DNA of 64,000 nucleotides from Ctenosaura bakeri (GCA_948474755.1 CAOLHI010001031.1:186001-250000); one strand, 5' to 3'; shown: positions 43,581 through 55,200, counted from the stretch's first letter. Program-made: numbers and translations. Notes: a model not told the origin generated them from the letters alone.

Positions 43581-44133
43581 GAACTGTGGAAAGTGAGGAT
43601 GAGATAGTTGAAGATTTATATTCCTAGCTCTGTCACTTAGCTTTGGTTCCTTAGACTCTTGTATTCCCCAGTGTTTGGATGACCAGGAAAATCAGAACTG
43701 AAATTCGTTGTGATGTCCATCTTGTCATATGTAGGATCCTCTTGGTAGGTATCTTATGACCTGTATCAGTAGAACCACTGTCTGAGCCACAAGGGGATTG
43801 GGAGTGACCCTAGAACTTTGAAGTAATAGCCTAAATCCTGCAGGGGATGCACAGCTATGATACGGTAACTATGTTCCATCTCCTGATCTGACTCCCCCAA
43901 AATTACTTTGAAGCTAGAGTTGCAGTGCAACAAGCAGAAACAGGGTTCCATATGGAATCCTGACACAACTTTTTGTCACACTGCAGCTTGCTAGCAGGAA
44001 AGGGCTGAATGCATCATCTTTCAGGTCTGTAGAACTTTTTCATTTGGTTTGGCTATCTGGCTTTTAAGGTGAGCTTTAGGGGCATTTACAGGCATGACAG
44101 TGGTGTCATGATTGTAAATGTTAATATGAAACC
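43581..44133. other. Intergenic DNA without recognised features
   Basis: No recognised repeat or exon. Confidence 0.4.
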
Positions 44134-44294
44134 CAGAGGGGTATCTAGGGTGGGGCAAGTAAGAAATGTGCCCCAGGCACCAATGCCTGGGGTGCACAAA
44201 AAAGTCATGCAAGTAAGGGTGGGGGTAGGGGTAAGAAGATAGGGCACAACTTCCATGCTTGCCCTAGCTGCTGTTTACGCTAGATACACCACTG
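44134..44294. mobile_element. Short hAT MITE
   Basis: Begins CAGAGGGGTATCTAG and ends CTAGATACACCACTG, a hAT-type terminus of about 15 bp. Flanking octamers ATGAAACC and AAAAAACG match at 5 of 8, a decayed duplication. The interior has AGGCACCAATGCCTGGGG, a hairpin. Confidence 0.75.
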
Positions 44295-45846
44295 AAAAAA
44301 CGGCTACAAGATCATATGCCTAGCTTACAACATTGTAACTGCCTAACAGGATTCCAGGCCAATATTTCTGGACAAAAACTTCCAGAATTCCCCATTCACC
44401 TTGCAAGTGCTTGGGGGCTGAAGTCCTTCTCCACTAAAAAAGTAACATTTCAAAGCTTAGGGTAATTCTAATTTCTTGGGAAGATGAAACAAACATCTCT
44501 GTATTGTCTTTCTTTGAGTTTGTAATCCCCAACTAGTTATTCTAACCAGCAGCCCAGTCCTCAGTCTGTTTACTCAGAGAGCAAGTCTCACTGACTGCAT
44601 GTAACTTAACTCTGAATAAGTATATGTCATAGTGTTAAAGGCATGAAATTAAAGCGAGCAACAAATAATTTCAGGAAGCCTGTGACACTGAAAGCCCCCA
44701 CTTGAGCATCAAGTTAGCTTAATGAGATCTGCTGAGAAATATTCTCTCAGGAAAGAGGCGAGGAGAGGAATCAAGTCGTGAGATAGCATGAAAAAGAAAA
44801 AGAGCGGAAAAGAGCAGGAGTGGAATGCAGAAATGGAGGCGCTCCAGGTGATTTACTGTGGGCTGTTAGAAGCAAGCGACTTGCCAATTCATAAATTCAC
44901 GGCAAGCCTGTTTTTTGTATTATCATCTCTATTATCTTCAGTCTTCAGGATTGATAACGTACTACAGAAGTAATCTCTGGCCCTTTCAGTCTCTGTCACC
45001 TAACTCACAGACAGCTTCTCCTTCTTTATGGCACTCCTTCGACTCTGTTTCTGTGACGTGCTGGTTGTTTTCATGCTGCTTTAGGGATTCAGAGACATTT
45101 AAATATGGGGGAGAAAAAAAGGGAAACAGATTCTGGGGTTTTACTATCTGGAGAGTTTGTGCATAGAAGGAACATTTGATGTGACATGTTGGTTCTTAAG
45201 GATCATCTCTGCTTTTTTTTGTTTTTTTTAAATAAGGGCTATTCACAGCTAGAGGGAAGACTGGTAACAGGCATATAGTCAGAAGCCTAGATCCAGGGAT
45301 GTTTTTGTTCAAGAAGGGACTACATCCAATTAGTTCTTTGTGTGAAATATTCACACATTGGAATGGATTTTAGATATGGATGCGCCAGCGCATCTGTATG
45401 AAGGCATGCTTGGCAAGGCCTATTTCAATCTGTTGCTTGTCTTTGAATGACCAAATTGAATTTTACAAGTTCTAGTGGCATTCCTGTGTCCACTCTGGGA
45501 GAGGTTACAGGCCAATGGAAGAACGTGCTTGCTAGTTCTAGTGAATGGCATCTACAATCAGAAGATCTTGGGCTGTGAAAGACCTCCTGTTTGAAGAACT
45601 ACAGCTGGTCAGAAGAGATATAGTGAAGGTCTAACGCTTATGGACCAAGTTTCTAACTCAGTATATGACAGCATCACTTCCCTGTCTGTGTGGGTAACTC
45701 AGTGTGATGGACTTTTTGCTGTAAAATCACAAGAGCTTAGAGGACACGCAGTTAGAGTAACAATGAATTACTTTTGGAATAACTCCACTGCTTCTGAGAG
45801 TAATATACAACAGCTGGAAATGTTGGTCCTTTTAGGAATCAAGAGG
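44295..45846. other. Intergenic; 44560-44960 possibly conserved
   Basis: The stretch 44630-44960 is repeat-free with balanced composition and AATTTCAG/TTCATAAATTCACGG words, reminiscent of conserved non-coding DNA, but weaker than the other candidates. No exon recognised in the rest. Confidence 0.3.
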
Positions 45847-46058
45847 TAGATCCACCCTTTTCAATTATAGCAGTTTGATCCTATGGAGTCATGGGATTTG
45901 CAATTTGGGGAGGGTGTTTAGAATTCTCAGTTAGAAGGCTTTATTGCTGAGGCATGAGAGAATAGTAGCTACGTCAGCAAAAAACCCAGGACTCCATAAG
46001 ATGGAGCCATGGCACTTAAAGTGAGATCAAACTGTTACAGTTGTGTAGTGTGGGTACT
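45847..46058. mobile_element. Diverged palindromic MITE
   Basis: The left part ATAGCAGTTTGATCCTATGG is inverse to the right part CCATGGCACTTAAAGTGAGATC plus AAACTGTTACAG. The centre has TTTAGAATTCTCAG as in the GGCC palindromes, but the termini differ (CACTACACAACTG when read in reverse), so it is a related subfamily or an older relative. Confidence 0.55.
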
Positions 46059-46176
46059 CCAAATAATGTTTATTTGCTACTTTTATTTTTTAATTGGGAG
46101 GAATACTTTGAGGTTATTGGGAGGGAATTTTTCATAGTTTAGGCCGTTTTCTAATTCTAGATGCGTTCTTGTCTTA

Positions 46177-46580
46177 GGTCCTTTTCGCATCTTACCTTTG
46201 TGCGCGACAGGGAAGGGCATCTCACGTGAGAAACCTCCTCCGAAACGCTGCTGCTTCCCCCCTCCTTCCTTCCACAGGTCGCTTCCTGTTTGCACAACTG
46301 TCGTGCAAGCGCCCCCCTTCCTTCCGCAGGGCACTGTGGGAGCTGTAGGCTGCCCTGGGGAAGGGCGCGCCACCCGCCCATGGTAAGTGCGTGAGGGTGG
46401 CGCGAGCATTGCATGAGCGCGGGGCATTTTTGGCTTCAAGCCGAAAATAAAAAAATGCGCTCCCGACCCTCTTCAGCCTTGTGAGTGTCGCACAAGTGGA
46501 GGTGCGTTGTATGGAGCGACGCTCCCATTTGCATGGCGCTCAAGGGGCGCTCGCACTTAAAAACAAGTGCGAAAAGGGCC
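46177..46580. mobile_element. CpG-rich GGCCC-ended MITE
   Basis: Termini GGTCCTTTTCGCATCTTACC and GTGCGAAAAGGGCC, 404 bp. Flanks TTA and ATA (one mismatch). Core words GGTAAGTGCGTGAGGG, GAGCGCGGGGCATTTTTGGC and CTCAAGGGGCGCTCGC match 48824-49251. Frames of up to 118 codons here are by-products. Confidence 0.87.
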
Positions 46581-46686
46581 ATAGCTCCCCAAAAACTTTA
46601 AAAAACAACCAACCAAAACAAAGCCAAGTTGCTTTTTAAAAATTTAAAATTGTAATTAATAACTATATGTTATTTACATTCATCTC

Positions 46687-47673
46687 AGTCTGACTTCTGG
46701 CCTGGCTATAGAATAGAGACAGCATTGGTTACCTTGGCAGATGACCTACACAGGGAACTGGACAGGGCGAATCTGTCCCTGTCAGTTCTGCTGGACCTTT
46801 CAGTGGTTTCCAGCAGCAATGATAACTGTTTCATTCTGACCCTCCTTTCTGGGGATGGACTTGGGGGCAATATTCTGCAATGGTTCCAGTTTTTCCTGAA
46901 GGGGCAAACTCAAATGGTGATGTCGAGGGATTCCTGTTCAACCTCATGGTCATTGGACTGCGGAGTCCCACAGGGCTCAGTTTTTCCCCCTATGCTATTT
47001 ATCATCTACATGGAACTGCTGGGAGAGGTTATCCAGAGTTTTGGGGCTGGATGTTACCAGTATGCTGATGATACTCAGCTCTGCCTCTTTTTTCCATCCA
47101 ATTCCCAGGAAGCTGTCTATATGCTAAACCAGTGTTTGCTGTCAGTAATGGACTGGACAAGGGCAAACAAATTGAAATTTAATCCAAGGAAGACAAAGGT
47201 GCTCCTGGTTTATTGAAAGGTGCATCAGGGAATAGAATTCTCCCTGAAATCTCAGGTAAGTAGCTTGGGTGAGTTCCTGAACTCAAAGCTGAGCCTGGAT
47301 GACTAGGTTTCAGCACTGACTAAGAGTGCACTTGCACAGCTAAAACTGGTGCACCTGTTCCTTGAGACATCAGATCTGGCTACGGTGATACATGCCCTGA
47401 TTACATTCCATTTGGATTCCTGCAACATTCTCTATATGGGGCTGCCTTTGGAAACTGTGCAAAAATGTGAGCAAGGCCAAAATGGCACAGCCAAGTTGTT
47501 GACTGGGGCAGGTTATAAACATCATGGGGCCCCTTACTGAAACAGACTGCTAATTTATTTCTGGGCAGAAGTCAAAGTACGGCTGCTGACTTTTAAAACC
47601 TTACTTGGCTTGGATTCACACAGAAACAAACAAACAAACCACATCTTCCTATATGAGCTTGCCCAAGCTCTTA
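46687..47673 (+). pseudogene. L2-like LINE reverse transcriptase remnant
   Basis: The frame 46725-47216 (163 codons) carries recognisable RT blocks. They are a LVTLADDLHRELDRA-like start, a GVPQGSVFPPMLFIIYMELL segment, the catalytic YADDTQL motif (about 47056-47076) and an NKLKFNPRKTKVLLV segment. Downstream, in other frames, come a DLATVIHALITFHLDSCNIL segment and a KLLTGAGYKHH-like segment of the C-terminal domain. The FDTIDH block expected after the first segment is replaced by a short scrambled stretch, and several frameshifts follow, so no active enzyme can be made. The endonuclease half is absent. The 3' side is cut by a MITE at 47674. Assignment to the L2/CR1 clade is by motif recognition. 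Confidence 0.88.
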
Positions 47674-47880
47674 GGCACTTTTCGCACCTTACCTCATCGT
47701 GCAGTGGGGAGCGGTGCTTGCGCGAGCTGCTCACAACAGCCCTTTTTGCCTCCCGCATGCCTTCCTTCTAGTGCGACCGTTGCACGAGCGCCCCGCCCCT
47801 TTCTTCCACAGCGCAGTCTGGGAGTTGTAGGCTGCACGAGGGAAGGAAGCGTGACCATGCCACCTTGCCAACACAAGGTG
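47674..47880. mobile_element. CpG-rich GGCCC-ended MITE, right half missing
   Basis: Starts GGCACTTTTCGCACCTTACC after TTA and continues through CCTCCCGCATGCCTTCCTTC and CTGGGAGTTGTAGGCTGC, like 48824. Similarity then stops near 47880, with no right terminus. It truncates the L2-like LINE. Confidence 0.8.
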
Positions 47881-48062
47881 TCACCTTGCATCACAAGCCC
47901 TTGCATGGCCTGATTGGAGTCACTGAGAGAGAAGGGTCCCCTAGAAAGGAAGTGCCTGAGGTAAGGATGCAGAGGTTGAAGAAACTTGCAAATAATCTAG
48001 TCTGTGAAAGCCAAACAAGCAAATGTGGAAGGCCTACTGTAAACATTTCCAGGAACTGACTA

Positions 48063-48448
48063 TAGTCATCCCTTCACATTTGCTGGGGTTAGGGGCACAG
48101 GACCCCTGTGAAAGTGGAAAAACCATGAATAACTCTAGGCCCTCCAAAACCATATTTAACACACAAAAAAAGTATGATCACCATATTCAACCCACCATGG
48201 ATTCCTTTGAGGCATCAGGGTTCCTTCACAAGGCAGAAGTGGCTGGCTGGTGGGGCTTACTACCACCTCCACTTCTGCCCCACACCATTTTTAATAGGGA
48301 CTTACAAGCCCCATTCACAGTTTCTCAGTCTCATGAGGCTTGCAGTCCCCATTAAAAATGGACTAGGGAGGAAACAGAGGTGACAGCAAATAATCTATGA
48401 ATAATTAAATCCGCAAAAGTGAAACCTGCAAATGCGGAGGGCTGACTG
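48063..48448. mobile_element. Tigger/pogo-like MITE
   Basis: Terminal inverted repeats TAGTCATCCCTTCACATTTG and CAAATGCGGAGGGCTGACTG, bounded by TA on both sides (48061-48062, 48449-48450), the Tc1/mariner-pogo target. GGGGTTAGGGGCACAGGACC and GAAACCTGCAAATGC follow the Tigger pattern. The interior has inverted CCATTTTTAATAGGGACTTA / CCCCATTAAAAATGG. It codes for nothing. Confidence 0.88.
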
Positions 48449-48599
48449 TAAATGTCTAAGGAGGTCAAACCTTCAACTTTACAGCGAGATCAACTGTGAG
48501 TTTGCACACATGGTACAGCTGTTCTACAGGAGCAAGCCCGTTGATCACACTTGCATAATAATTGTTTTCATGGGAGTAAATATTAGAAGATGAGTATTC

Positions 48600-48795
48600 A
48601 AGGGCCATTGTAATGTAATAGTTAGAGTGTTTGACTTAAAGAATATCAGTACTACAGAGTTATATCAGTTTGATATAACTTTAACTGTCATTGTTACATG
48701 ATCCCACTGAAACCTGGAGTTTATTGTTTGATAAGGAACTTCAAATTCATTGCTAGAGACTGCTAGTACATTTTCATGAACTACAGCTCTCAAGA
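48600..48795. mobile_element. Decayed repeat patchwork
   Basis: GGGCCATTGTAATGTAATAG and TTAGAGTGTTTGACTTAAAG resemble a decayed Sauria SINE head. Then ACTTTAACTGTCATTGTTAC, GAAACCTGGAGTTTATTG and ATGAACTACAGCTCTCAAGA resemble one palindromic MITE half plus a foldback arm. Boundaries uncertain. Confidence 0.35.
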
Positions 48796-48823
48796 TACCC
48801 TGAGAAGAGGGATTGAGGACTAA

Positions 48824-49251
48824 GGCCCCTTTTGCACCTTACCTCGTCACAGCAGCAGGGAGCGGTGCTCGCGCAGGCAGCCACTCGCGTGAGCTGCTCA
48901 CGACAGCCCTTTTTGCCTCCCGCATGCCTTCCTTCTAGTGCGACCGTCGCACAAGCGCCCCGCCCCTTTCTTCCGCAGTGCAGTCTGGGAATTGTAGGCT
49001 GCGCGGGGAGAAGGAAGCGCGACCGCCCCTGCTCGCCGAAGCACCACACATAGGTAAGTGCGCGAGGGCGCCACGAGCATTGCGCGAGCGCGGGGCATTT
49101 TTGGCTTAAAGCTGAAAATCAAAATGTGCGCGCTCCCTGCTTTAGCCTTGTGAGCGTCGCGCGAGGGGGAGTGCAGCATACGGAGCACCGCTCGCACTCA
49201 CGTGGCGCTCAAGGGGCGCTCGCACAAAAAAAAAAGCATGTGAAAAGGGCC
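48824..49251. mobile_element. CpG-rich GGCCC-ended MITE, complete
   Basis: Termini GGCCCCTTTTGCACCTTACC and CATGTGAAAAGGGCC, 428 bp, TAA on both sides (48821-48823, 49252-49254). Core contains CACATAGGTAAGTGCGCGAG and GAGCGCGGGGCATTTTTGGC. CpG density is far above the surroundings, so an automated scan would call a CpG island. Frames here are spurious. Confidence 0.92.
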
Positions 49252-49254
49252 TAA

Positions 49255-49510
49255 GCCAGTTTTATGTTTTATGTATGTAACTTATTCAGGGAGGCCTTTG
49301 GTTTAAACTCTATTTAACAGAAAGGGTTTGTGGTAGCATTGTGATTTTTATCTTTTTAAATTATGATCTTTGTTTTTACATTGTTTTAAGCTGCTTTTAA
49401 TTGAACTATTTAATTCTTTTAATGCTTTTATATAAATGATGTTTTAACTGTACCCTATGGGTACAATTGCTGTGAGCTGCCTTAGGTCCAGCAAGCACCT
49501 CTGCTGTTTA
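49255..49510 (+). mobile_element. L2-like LINE 3' end
   Basis: ATTCAGGGAGGCCTTTGGTT could encode the FREAFG-like end of the LINE protein. It is followed by TTTTTAAATTATGATC, TGTTTTAAGCTGCTTTTAAT and GCTGTGAGCTGCCTTAGGTC, the L2-like 3' UTR. It may be the displaced 3' part of the LINE at 46687. Confidence 0.6.
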
Positions 49511-50580
49511 CATTTCCTACCGAAACCTTCCCCATTCACTTTACCCAACCATGACATTTAGAGGCTATCAGGACTCCCATCAATGTTTTGTCACCCAACG
49601 TAAGACAGTCTATTCTGGACTCCTTTTGTTTACTCTGCCAGAGAGTATTTGACACTCACTCCTTCAGGATAGAAAAAAGATATTTAAATCCTGATCCTGG
49701 CCAGGTCATTTTGCAACACACTTGCACTTTGGGTGTCACACTGCACCCTAGATTCTCATTCCTCCATGCTGCCCTCAAACACTTGTGTTTGAGCCATCTC
49801 TCTTTGATCCTCCACTTTGGGATTGATAAATATCACTCTATACACCCAAAATATCTCTTTATCCAACCTTTCTCTCCTTTCCCTTCGCTAGCCTTGTATG
49901 GTTTGTGAGACTGCTTGATTTCTTGTGTGTGTCTGTGAATCCCCCGATAAAACATTCTTTTGACTCTCAACTGGTGTCTCACAGTTAGTACCAGTATACA
50001 CAGGTGAAAAGGTTCTGTAGTTATCCTCTGCACTCTCCCAGATCTCCTTCTGAGCTATAATTCCCCTTCTTTTTAAGAAGATGCTGGCACTGCTGGTAAA
50101 CCTCAAGCTTCCCCACCTTTTTGAGGTAACAGTGTATTTGTATAGAAATCCAAGTTGGATCCTGAAAGTGTGAAGGCTGCGCTCCTTTGAGTTTAATCAT
50201 TGGAACACTGCATAGGAGGAGCTCGCCACAAACTTGATATGCTACTAGAGCAGCTGTTTGTCAAGGGATGACAAATCTGTCACTCACTTTCTCATGTTTG
50301 TACCCCAAACACCATTTCTATACCTCTTCTGGAACTGAAATAAAAGCTAATAATTATTTAACTGTTCATTTCTCTCTCAAAATGTGTATACAAAGGCATG
50401 TTTAGCTAAGTTATAACTGCTGAGAACTACCTCATGACAGCAACACTTGGAAAATGTAAAACTTCGTGGATACTGAATTCTGAACTACATTTTACTTGAT
50501 GAGCAAAGATTGGAAAAAAAAATGGGCGGATTATCACTCCATAAATCTCCCTCCCTGCCAGCATAGTCAGTAGCCCTGCT
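49511..50580. other. Intergenic DNA without recognised features
   Basis: No recognised repeat or exon. The 106-codon frame at 49588 shows no domain. Confidence 0.4.
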
Positions 50581-50584
50581 CTCT

Positions 50585-50616
<32 letters not shown>

Positions 50617-50635
50617 GGAGAGAGAGACAGAGAGA
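50581..50635. repeat. (CT)n(GT)n(GA)n microsatellite
   Basis: CT run, then GT run, then GAGAGAGA: a compound dinucleotide repeat with self-complementary flanks. Confidence 0.9.
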
Positions 50636-50803
50636 TCTGAGAACAGTTATGCAAAATGTTGTTTTCCAAGTTCTGTTTAAGAGATATGAATAATTTTACT
50701 GTGCACAGGAATTTGCAGGTTCCTCAGACATTCTTCAAGCAGTAGTAACTTCTCTGCAGTAACGAAAGGCCTGCCGTTCTCCAGAGGGCTGCAGGAACAC
50801 AGT

Positions 50804-51287
50804 GGCCCTTTCCACATGGGGTTAAAAAAATTGTGTAGATCGACCTCCACGGAGGTCGTCTACACCGTTACGTGAATTGGGGTGGATTACTCTTGAGTAA
50901 ATCCACACACCAATCTGCGGTCGAGCGCCCGCAAGTGGCGCCGCCGCGTGCTTTTGAAAAACCACATTTTATGTGGTTTTTCAAAGGCACGGGGCATCCA
51001 GCCCTGTGCAGCCCCGTCACAGTGCCCGTATGGATTTACGGACGTGCGAAAGGGCATCCCTGCAGATTGGGCGGGGGGGGATTTCTGGCTGGCGAGCTTC
51101 TCCGATTGGTGGAGAGGCTCCGCCAGTCAAAATCCGCCATTTTGAGCGCTGCTGGGCGCCGAGGACACGGCGGGATGCTGCTCTGTGTAGAGCAGCGAAA
51201 TGCTCTGCTCTGCGCGGCGACGGAACGAGGTAAGCCCACATTTTAGCGTGGCTTTCCCCGTTTCCCTGCCCGCGTGTGAAAAGGGCC
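50804..51287. mobile_element. CpG-rich GGCCC-ended MITE
   Basis: Termini GGCCCTTTCCACATGGGG and GCGTGTGAAAAGGGCC, 484 bp, AGT on both sides (50801-50803, 51288-51290). Contains the hairpin AAAACCACATTTTATGTGG and GGCGAGCTTCTCC shared with 20251-20706. The overlapping frames (to 124 codons) are compositional. Confidence 0.9.
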
Positions 51288-51290
51288 AGT

Positions 51291-52459
51291 GTTGCTTTGC
51301 TGCTGCTGCTGCTTCTGCTGTTCAGTATTCAGCATCATCTTTATAGTGGCCTTTCTCAAAAGGTGAGTGATATCTCAGCCTAGCATTATCCAGTATCCCC
51401 CCCTCACCCCCCTGCTTAGGGTGAGTAATGATCAGTCATCCTTCCCCACCCAAATCTATCTGTATCTCCCTAACAGAATCACCTGCTTCTATCTATCTAT
51501 AATCAGAGGAAATTGCCTCTGGAAGAAATTTGGCCTTTAAGGGCCTTTCAAAAAACAAAGAGCTCAACAGCTACAACTCAGAGCATATCCGTGTAATTAT
51601 GTTACTCTAGTTGCCTTGCATGATAGCAATGATTGCAGGGAATATGTGTCTCTGTTCACTACAGTGTATACTCCCATCATCCAAACAAGGATGGAAAATA
51701 ATTTCACTGGATTCAACACTCTTTACGAAAGTAACCTTTTTTTGTACTTTGAGAGACACCTTGTGAGAAGAAACATGCTTCGCTTTGAGAATTCACATAT
51801 TTGCTATACCTTTATTCTGGAGCAATAAAAATATTCACAGAGCAATATATATCTTCTAAAATTTTACTCTCTACAACTTAAAAACAATTGCTTCCAAATT
51901 AAAATAATAATAATATCAAGACACTTTAGTCCAAACCTGGGTAATTATGGAAGCCTAAGGGGTGCATAAGCTCTGGAAGTGGCCTTGAAGAGCTGTGCCT
52001 TCACCACACACACCCTGTATTTTTTTTTTCTGCCAACAAAAGGGAGATTTTGCCATGTTTGTAAGCCCTCAGGCCTTTATAGGCATAGGAGAGGCCTTTT
52101 TTAAAGATCATGACGTGACCAGAAATCACCTCTTCTTTCTGTTTTCTCTTTACATGTGGAAAGTAAGGGAGGGAAGAAACAATTCAGATATAGAATATAT
52201 AGTCATTCTGAGCTTGAAGGGGAAGGAAAAGGAGGGTGTAAACCATCTGGAGGTGCACCCTCATTTCTTTCCCCTTCTAAGTTGAGACCAGTTGCTTTGT
52301 CATCTGATTTACCTCTTCCCTTCTCCCCTCCCCACGAGTAACCTCCAGCAACCCCTTCCTGGGTTTGATAGCTGCTAGCAGGGACAAAACATGGAACTAT
52401 GCAAATGGAATGTTACAATCTGCCTTCCTATTGTAGAGTCTTGGCCAACATCTGTAGAT
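51291..52459. other. Intergenic DNA without recognised features
   Basis: A CTG-rich stretch near 51295-51320 and an AATAATAAT patch near 51903. No exon recognised. Confidence 0.4.
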
Positions 52460-52462
52460 AAT

Positions 52463-53228
52463 GACCCTTTTCGCATGGCGTTTCTAAAACGTATTAGGCA
52501 TGCTCCCTCCCCCCTTCACAAGCCGCCGTACCGCATGACGTTCTGGCGAACCAGGTGCTATCATGGCCATGGAGAGTGCTGATAGCTCGTTTTCTTATTT
52601 TCACCTGAAAATAACCTCCCTTTCACGCATCGGTCGCGCAACCAGAGATCCTGCAGAGCTGTCGTCCGGTGTGCTTCCAGGAAGGACCCAGGGTGTGGGC
52701 AGTCCCTGCTGACTGTCCCTCATGCTGCAGCTCCCAGGGGACGCTCCGCCCAGCAGCAGGCCGGCCACTGCCCCCATCGCAGCAAGGAACACTGCATGAC
52801 ACGTCGCCACAAGAGGCCACCCCGGGGCTGCGTCGCCGCTCACACTCGAGACGATAGCAGCCCCCGGGGTCCGGCCGACTGTGTTTTTTTTTAAACCCGG
52901 CGCTATCGTTAGCACGTTACCAACATAGTATGAAACAGCCTGTTGGCAAGATCTATCATGCTAATGTTAGCACGATAGTTGACGAAACAATAAAAGAAAA
53001 GAAAAACCCCCAACCAATCAGGGGCGGTGGGGCGGGGACAGGGTGGGACTTGGGCGTGGCCCAGGACGCTGACATGCGGACAAGGCACCGGGCGGGGACT
53101 GGTGCTCTCTTGCAAATGCCCTACCGTGTGCAGACTGCAAGGGGCTCTCTACTGGGCCTCTTGCAATATTGGCAATATCGTGAGTGCTCTAGTTCGTTGC
53201 GCTATCAAGGTAAGGTGCGAAAAGGGCC
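52463..53228. mobile_element. Long GGCCC-ended non-autonomous element
   Basis: Termini GACCCTTTTCGCATGGCG and AAGGTGCGAAAAGGGCC, 766 bp, AAT on both sides (52460-52462, 53229-53231). The right end contains ATCAAGGTAAGGTGCG as in its relatives. The interior carries GCTATCGTTAGCACGTTA opposed by ATGTTAGCACGATAG. No transposase. The 177-codon frame starting at 52930 runs out of the element and has no domain. Confidence 0.87.
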
Positions 53229-53446
53229 AATGTCTGTATGTATAGAAGGGGTGGAAAGGTGCCACAGGTTGGGGGTCTCATGGTCTCCCTGTGAGACCCT
53301 GGAAGGCTGCACCTCCCAAATGTCAGCCCCCACAGTTATTTTTGAATGTTCTTCCCCAAATAGTTTTTGCTCCATCTGCAGACCTTTTCAGTTCCCCTCA
53401 TTTACTAAGGCCTATACCTATACAATCCTCTCTCTGATCAAACTAA

Positions 53447-53649
53447 GGCCATTTCCCCACTAGACAGTTATAATTCTATTATTCCACTTTCAACATCCTG
53501 TGGAATCCGGGGGTTTGCAATTTAAGTAGGGGCATTTAGAATTCTCAGCCAGAGAACTCTTTAACCTCAGTAAACTAAAAAACCCCAAAATTCCACAGGA
53601 TGTTGAAAGTGGAATAATAGCACTATAACAGTCTAGTGTGGAAATGGCC
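53447..53649. mobile_element. Palindromic GGCC-ended MITE
   Basis: Termini GGCCATTTCCCCACTAG and CTAGTGTGGAAATGGCC, 203 bp, arms sharing TTCCACTTTCAACATCCTG. Flanks TAA and CAG do not match, so the duplication is lost or the copy was rearranged. Confidence 0.9.
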
Positions 53650-54388
53650 CAGGAAGCAATAGGACTTCCTGTTTTGGTCACTTCTTGTTTTGAAAAACAG
53701 AAAGCTTTACAAGTAGAAGGAAGGCCTCTACAGGCCTAAAAATAGTGAGGGACCACTCAAAATGCCTGAAACATGGGAAAATGGCCAAAAGTACCCCCAG
53801 GCTTGGTAGATGTTATTGGCTGTTCCAGGACAAAAAAATTTGGGTCATGGTGGGGAGACCTGGAGACCTTTGGAGGGCTGTGGAAGTGGCCGTGGGGCTT
53901 GTATGTGTCCCACAGGCCACACTTAGTTTACTATTTATATACAGAAAAAGCAAGAAAACCAGTGCTTTTGGAAGTATGAGTCCTCTGTACGCACAGCTTT
54001 CTGTGGGAAGCAGGCATGTGTGTAAAACAGAAGGACAGTCATGCTGTTTCCTTTGTGCTTGCATCTTTTTTCAATGAATGATTAAAAGGAATTGTGGGAT
54101 ATTAGTGATGCGCTGGCCTTAGATGAAGATGAATAGCCTGCATCCTCTAAAGAGCCAAGAAAAATCCTCATAGATTTCTTCAGTTGCCAGACTTGCTTTT
54201 AATGTCTTGGATTTCCCCTGTTGCCAAAATTCCTAGACTTGAGGTCAAGGTTCCTAGCCTGAAACAAGGTTGCAACTAAAGCCTGATCAGGAGGATGATA
54301 CAAGAAGATAGAAGACCAACAACAATTCCTCCCTACTGGCAGAAATGTAGGGCCTCAACATTATCAGTTGAATCCAATGGAAGTAGAT
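53650..54388. other. Intergenic; possible unnamed dispersed repeat
   Basis: The 53690-53930 segment shares words with 39050-39370. No exon recognised. Confidence 0.35.
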
Positions 54389-54530
54389 GTTGTTGTTCTG
54401 TGCTTCAAGTTGTTTCTGTTTCTGAGGTTTTCTTGGGCTGAGAGTGTGTGACATGACCATGGTCACTCAGTACGTTTCCACAGCAGAACAGAGAATTGAA
54501 CTCTGGTGTCCAGGGTCAGAGTCCAATGGA
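54389..54530 (-). mobile_element. tRNA-derived SINE (Sauria type), partial
   Basis: TGTTGTTGTTCTGTGCTTCA, GAGGTTTTCTTGGGCTGAGA, GAATTGAACTCTGGTGTCCA, GTCAGAGTCCAATGGA. The tRNA-like head is largely lost. Confidence 0.82.
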
Positions 54531-54789
54531 TCTGTCTTCCATATTACGCCTGCCACTGAGCAGGTATATGCAGTGTGATAATAGCGTTACCTCATGTGCT
54601 TCCTTACCTTGACTCTGAGAACTTGCCTCTCCCCCAATCCCCACCATGCCAGGTCATTTAGGGTTGAAGGGGTTATGGACCCCCCCTATGCCTAACAGTA
54701 ATATTGTCCTATGGACCAGTGTCCTAGCTTTTGGGGATCCAAATTTGCCAGTTATTTTTTTCAGCTTGAGCTGTTTCTCATGCAAATAG

Positions 54790-55200
54790 GAATAAAAAGG
54801 CTGATATTACAGTTCATTATATGGCTTAGGTCTAGATTATCAATACTGTGTTTTCCTGTATGAACCTGCCAGGGTTTTGAAACTATCTGGGGAGACCCTT
54901 TCTTTTGTCCTACCACCCTCCCAGGTGCATTTGGTGGGAACACAAGAGAGGGCCTTCTCAGTGGCTGCTCCCAAGCTCTGGAACTCTCTTCCTAGAGAGG
55001 CCTGATTGGCACACTCCTTAATACATTTCTGCATTTCTGCAAGCAGGTTAAAAACCCCTTTTTTATTCTGGTGGGCCTTTGATAATTGATTTTTTTTTAA
55101 AGGGGAAACAAGTATGGTATAATGTGCTGGACTTTTATTTTTGTTGTTGTTTAATGGTTTATGTTTTTAGCTGGTTTTAATTTTATAGTGTTTTAATTGG
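54790..55200 (+). mobile_element. L2-like LINE 3' segment, copy A of a direct duplication
   Basis: Encodes an SVAAPKLWNSLPREA-like C-terminal stretch near 54957-55000, then the 3' UTR (TTTTTAGCTGGTTTTAATTT). It begins GAATAAAAAGGCTGATATTA and ends GTTTTAATTGG precisely where the L1 fragment starts. It matches 56926-57331 with only scattered differences. Confidence 0.85.

Noticed and set aside
43070..43582. 170-codon plus-strand frame rich in F, K, C, T
   Set aside because: Product of the degenerate TTTTTGCACAAAA repeat; overlapping frames on both strands are equally open.
52930..53463. 177-codon plus-strand frame
   Set aside because: Starts in a GGCCC-ended transposon and runs beyond its right terminus into unrelated DNA and the next MITE.
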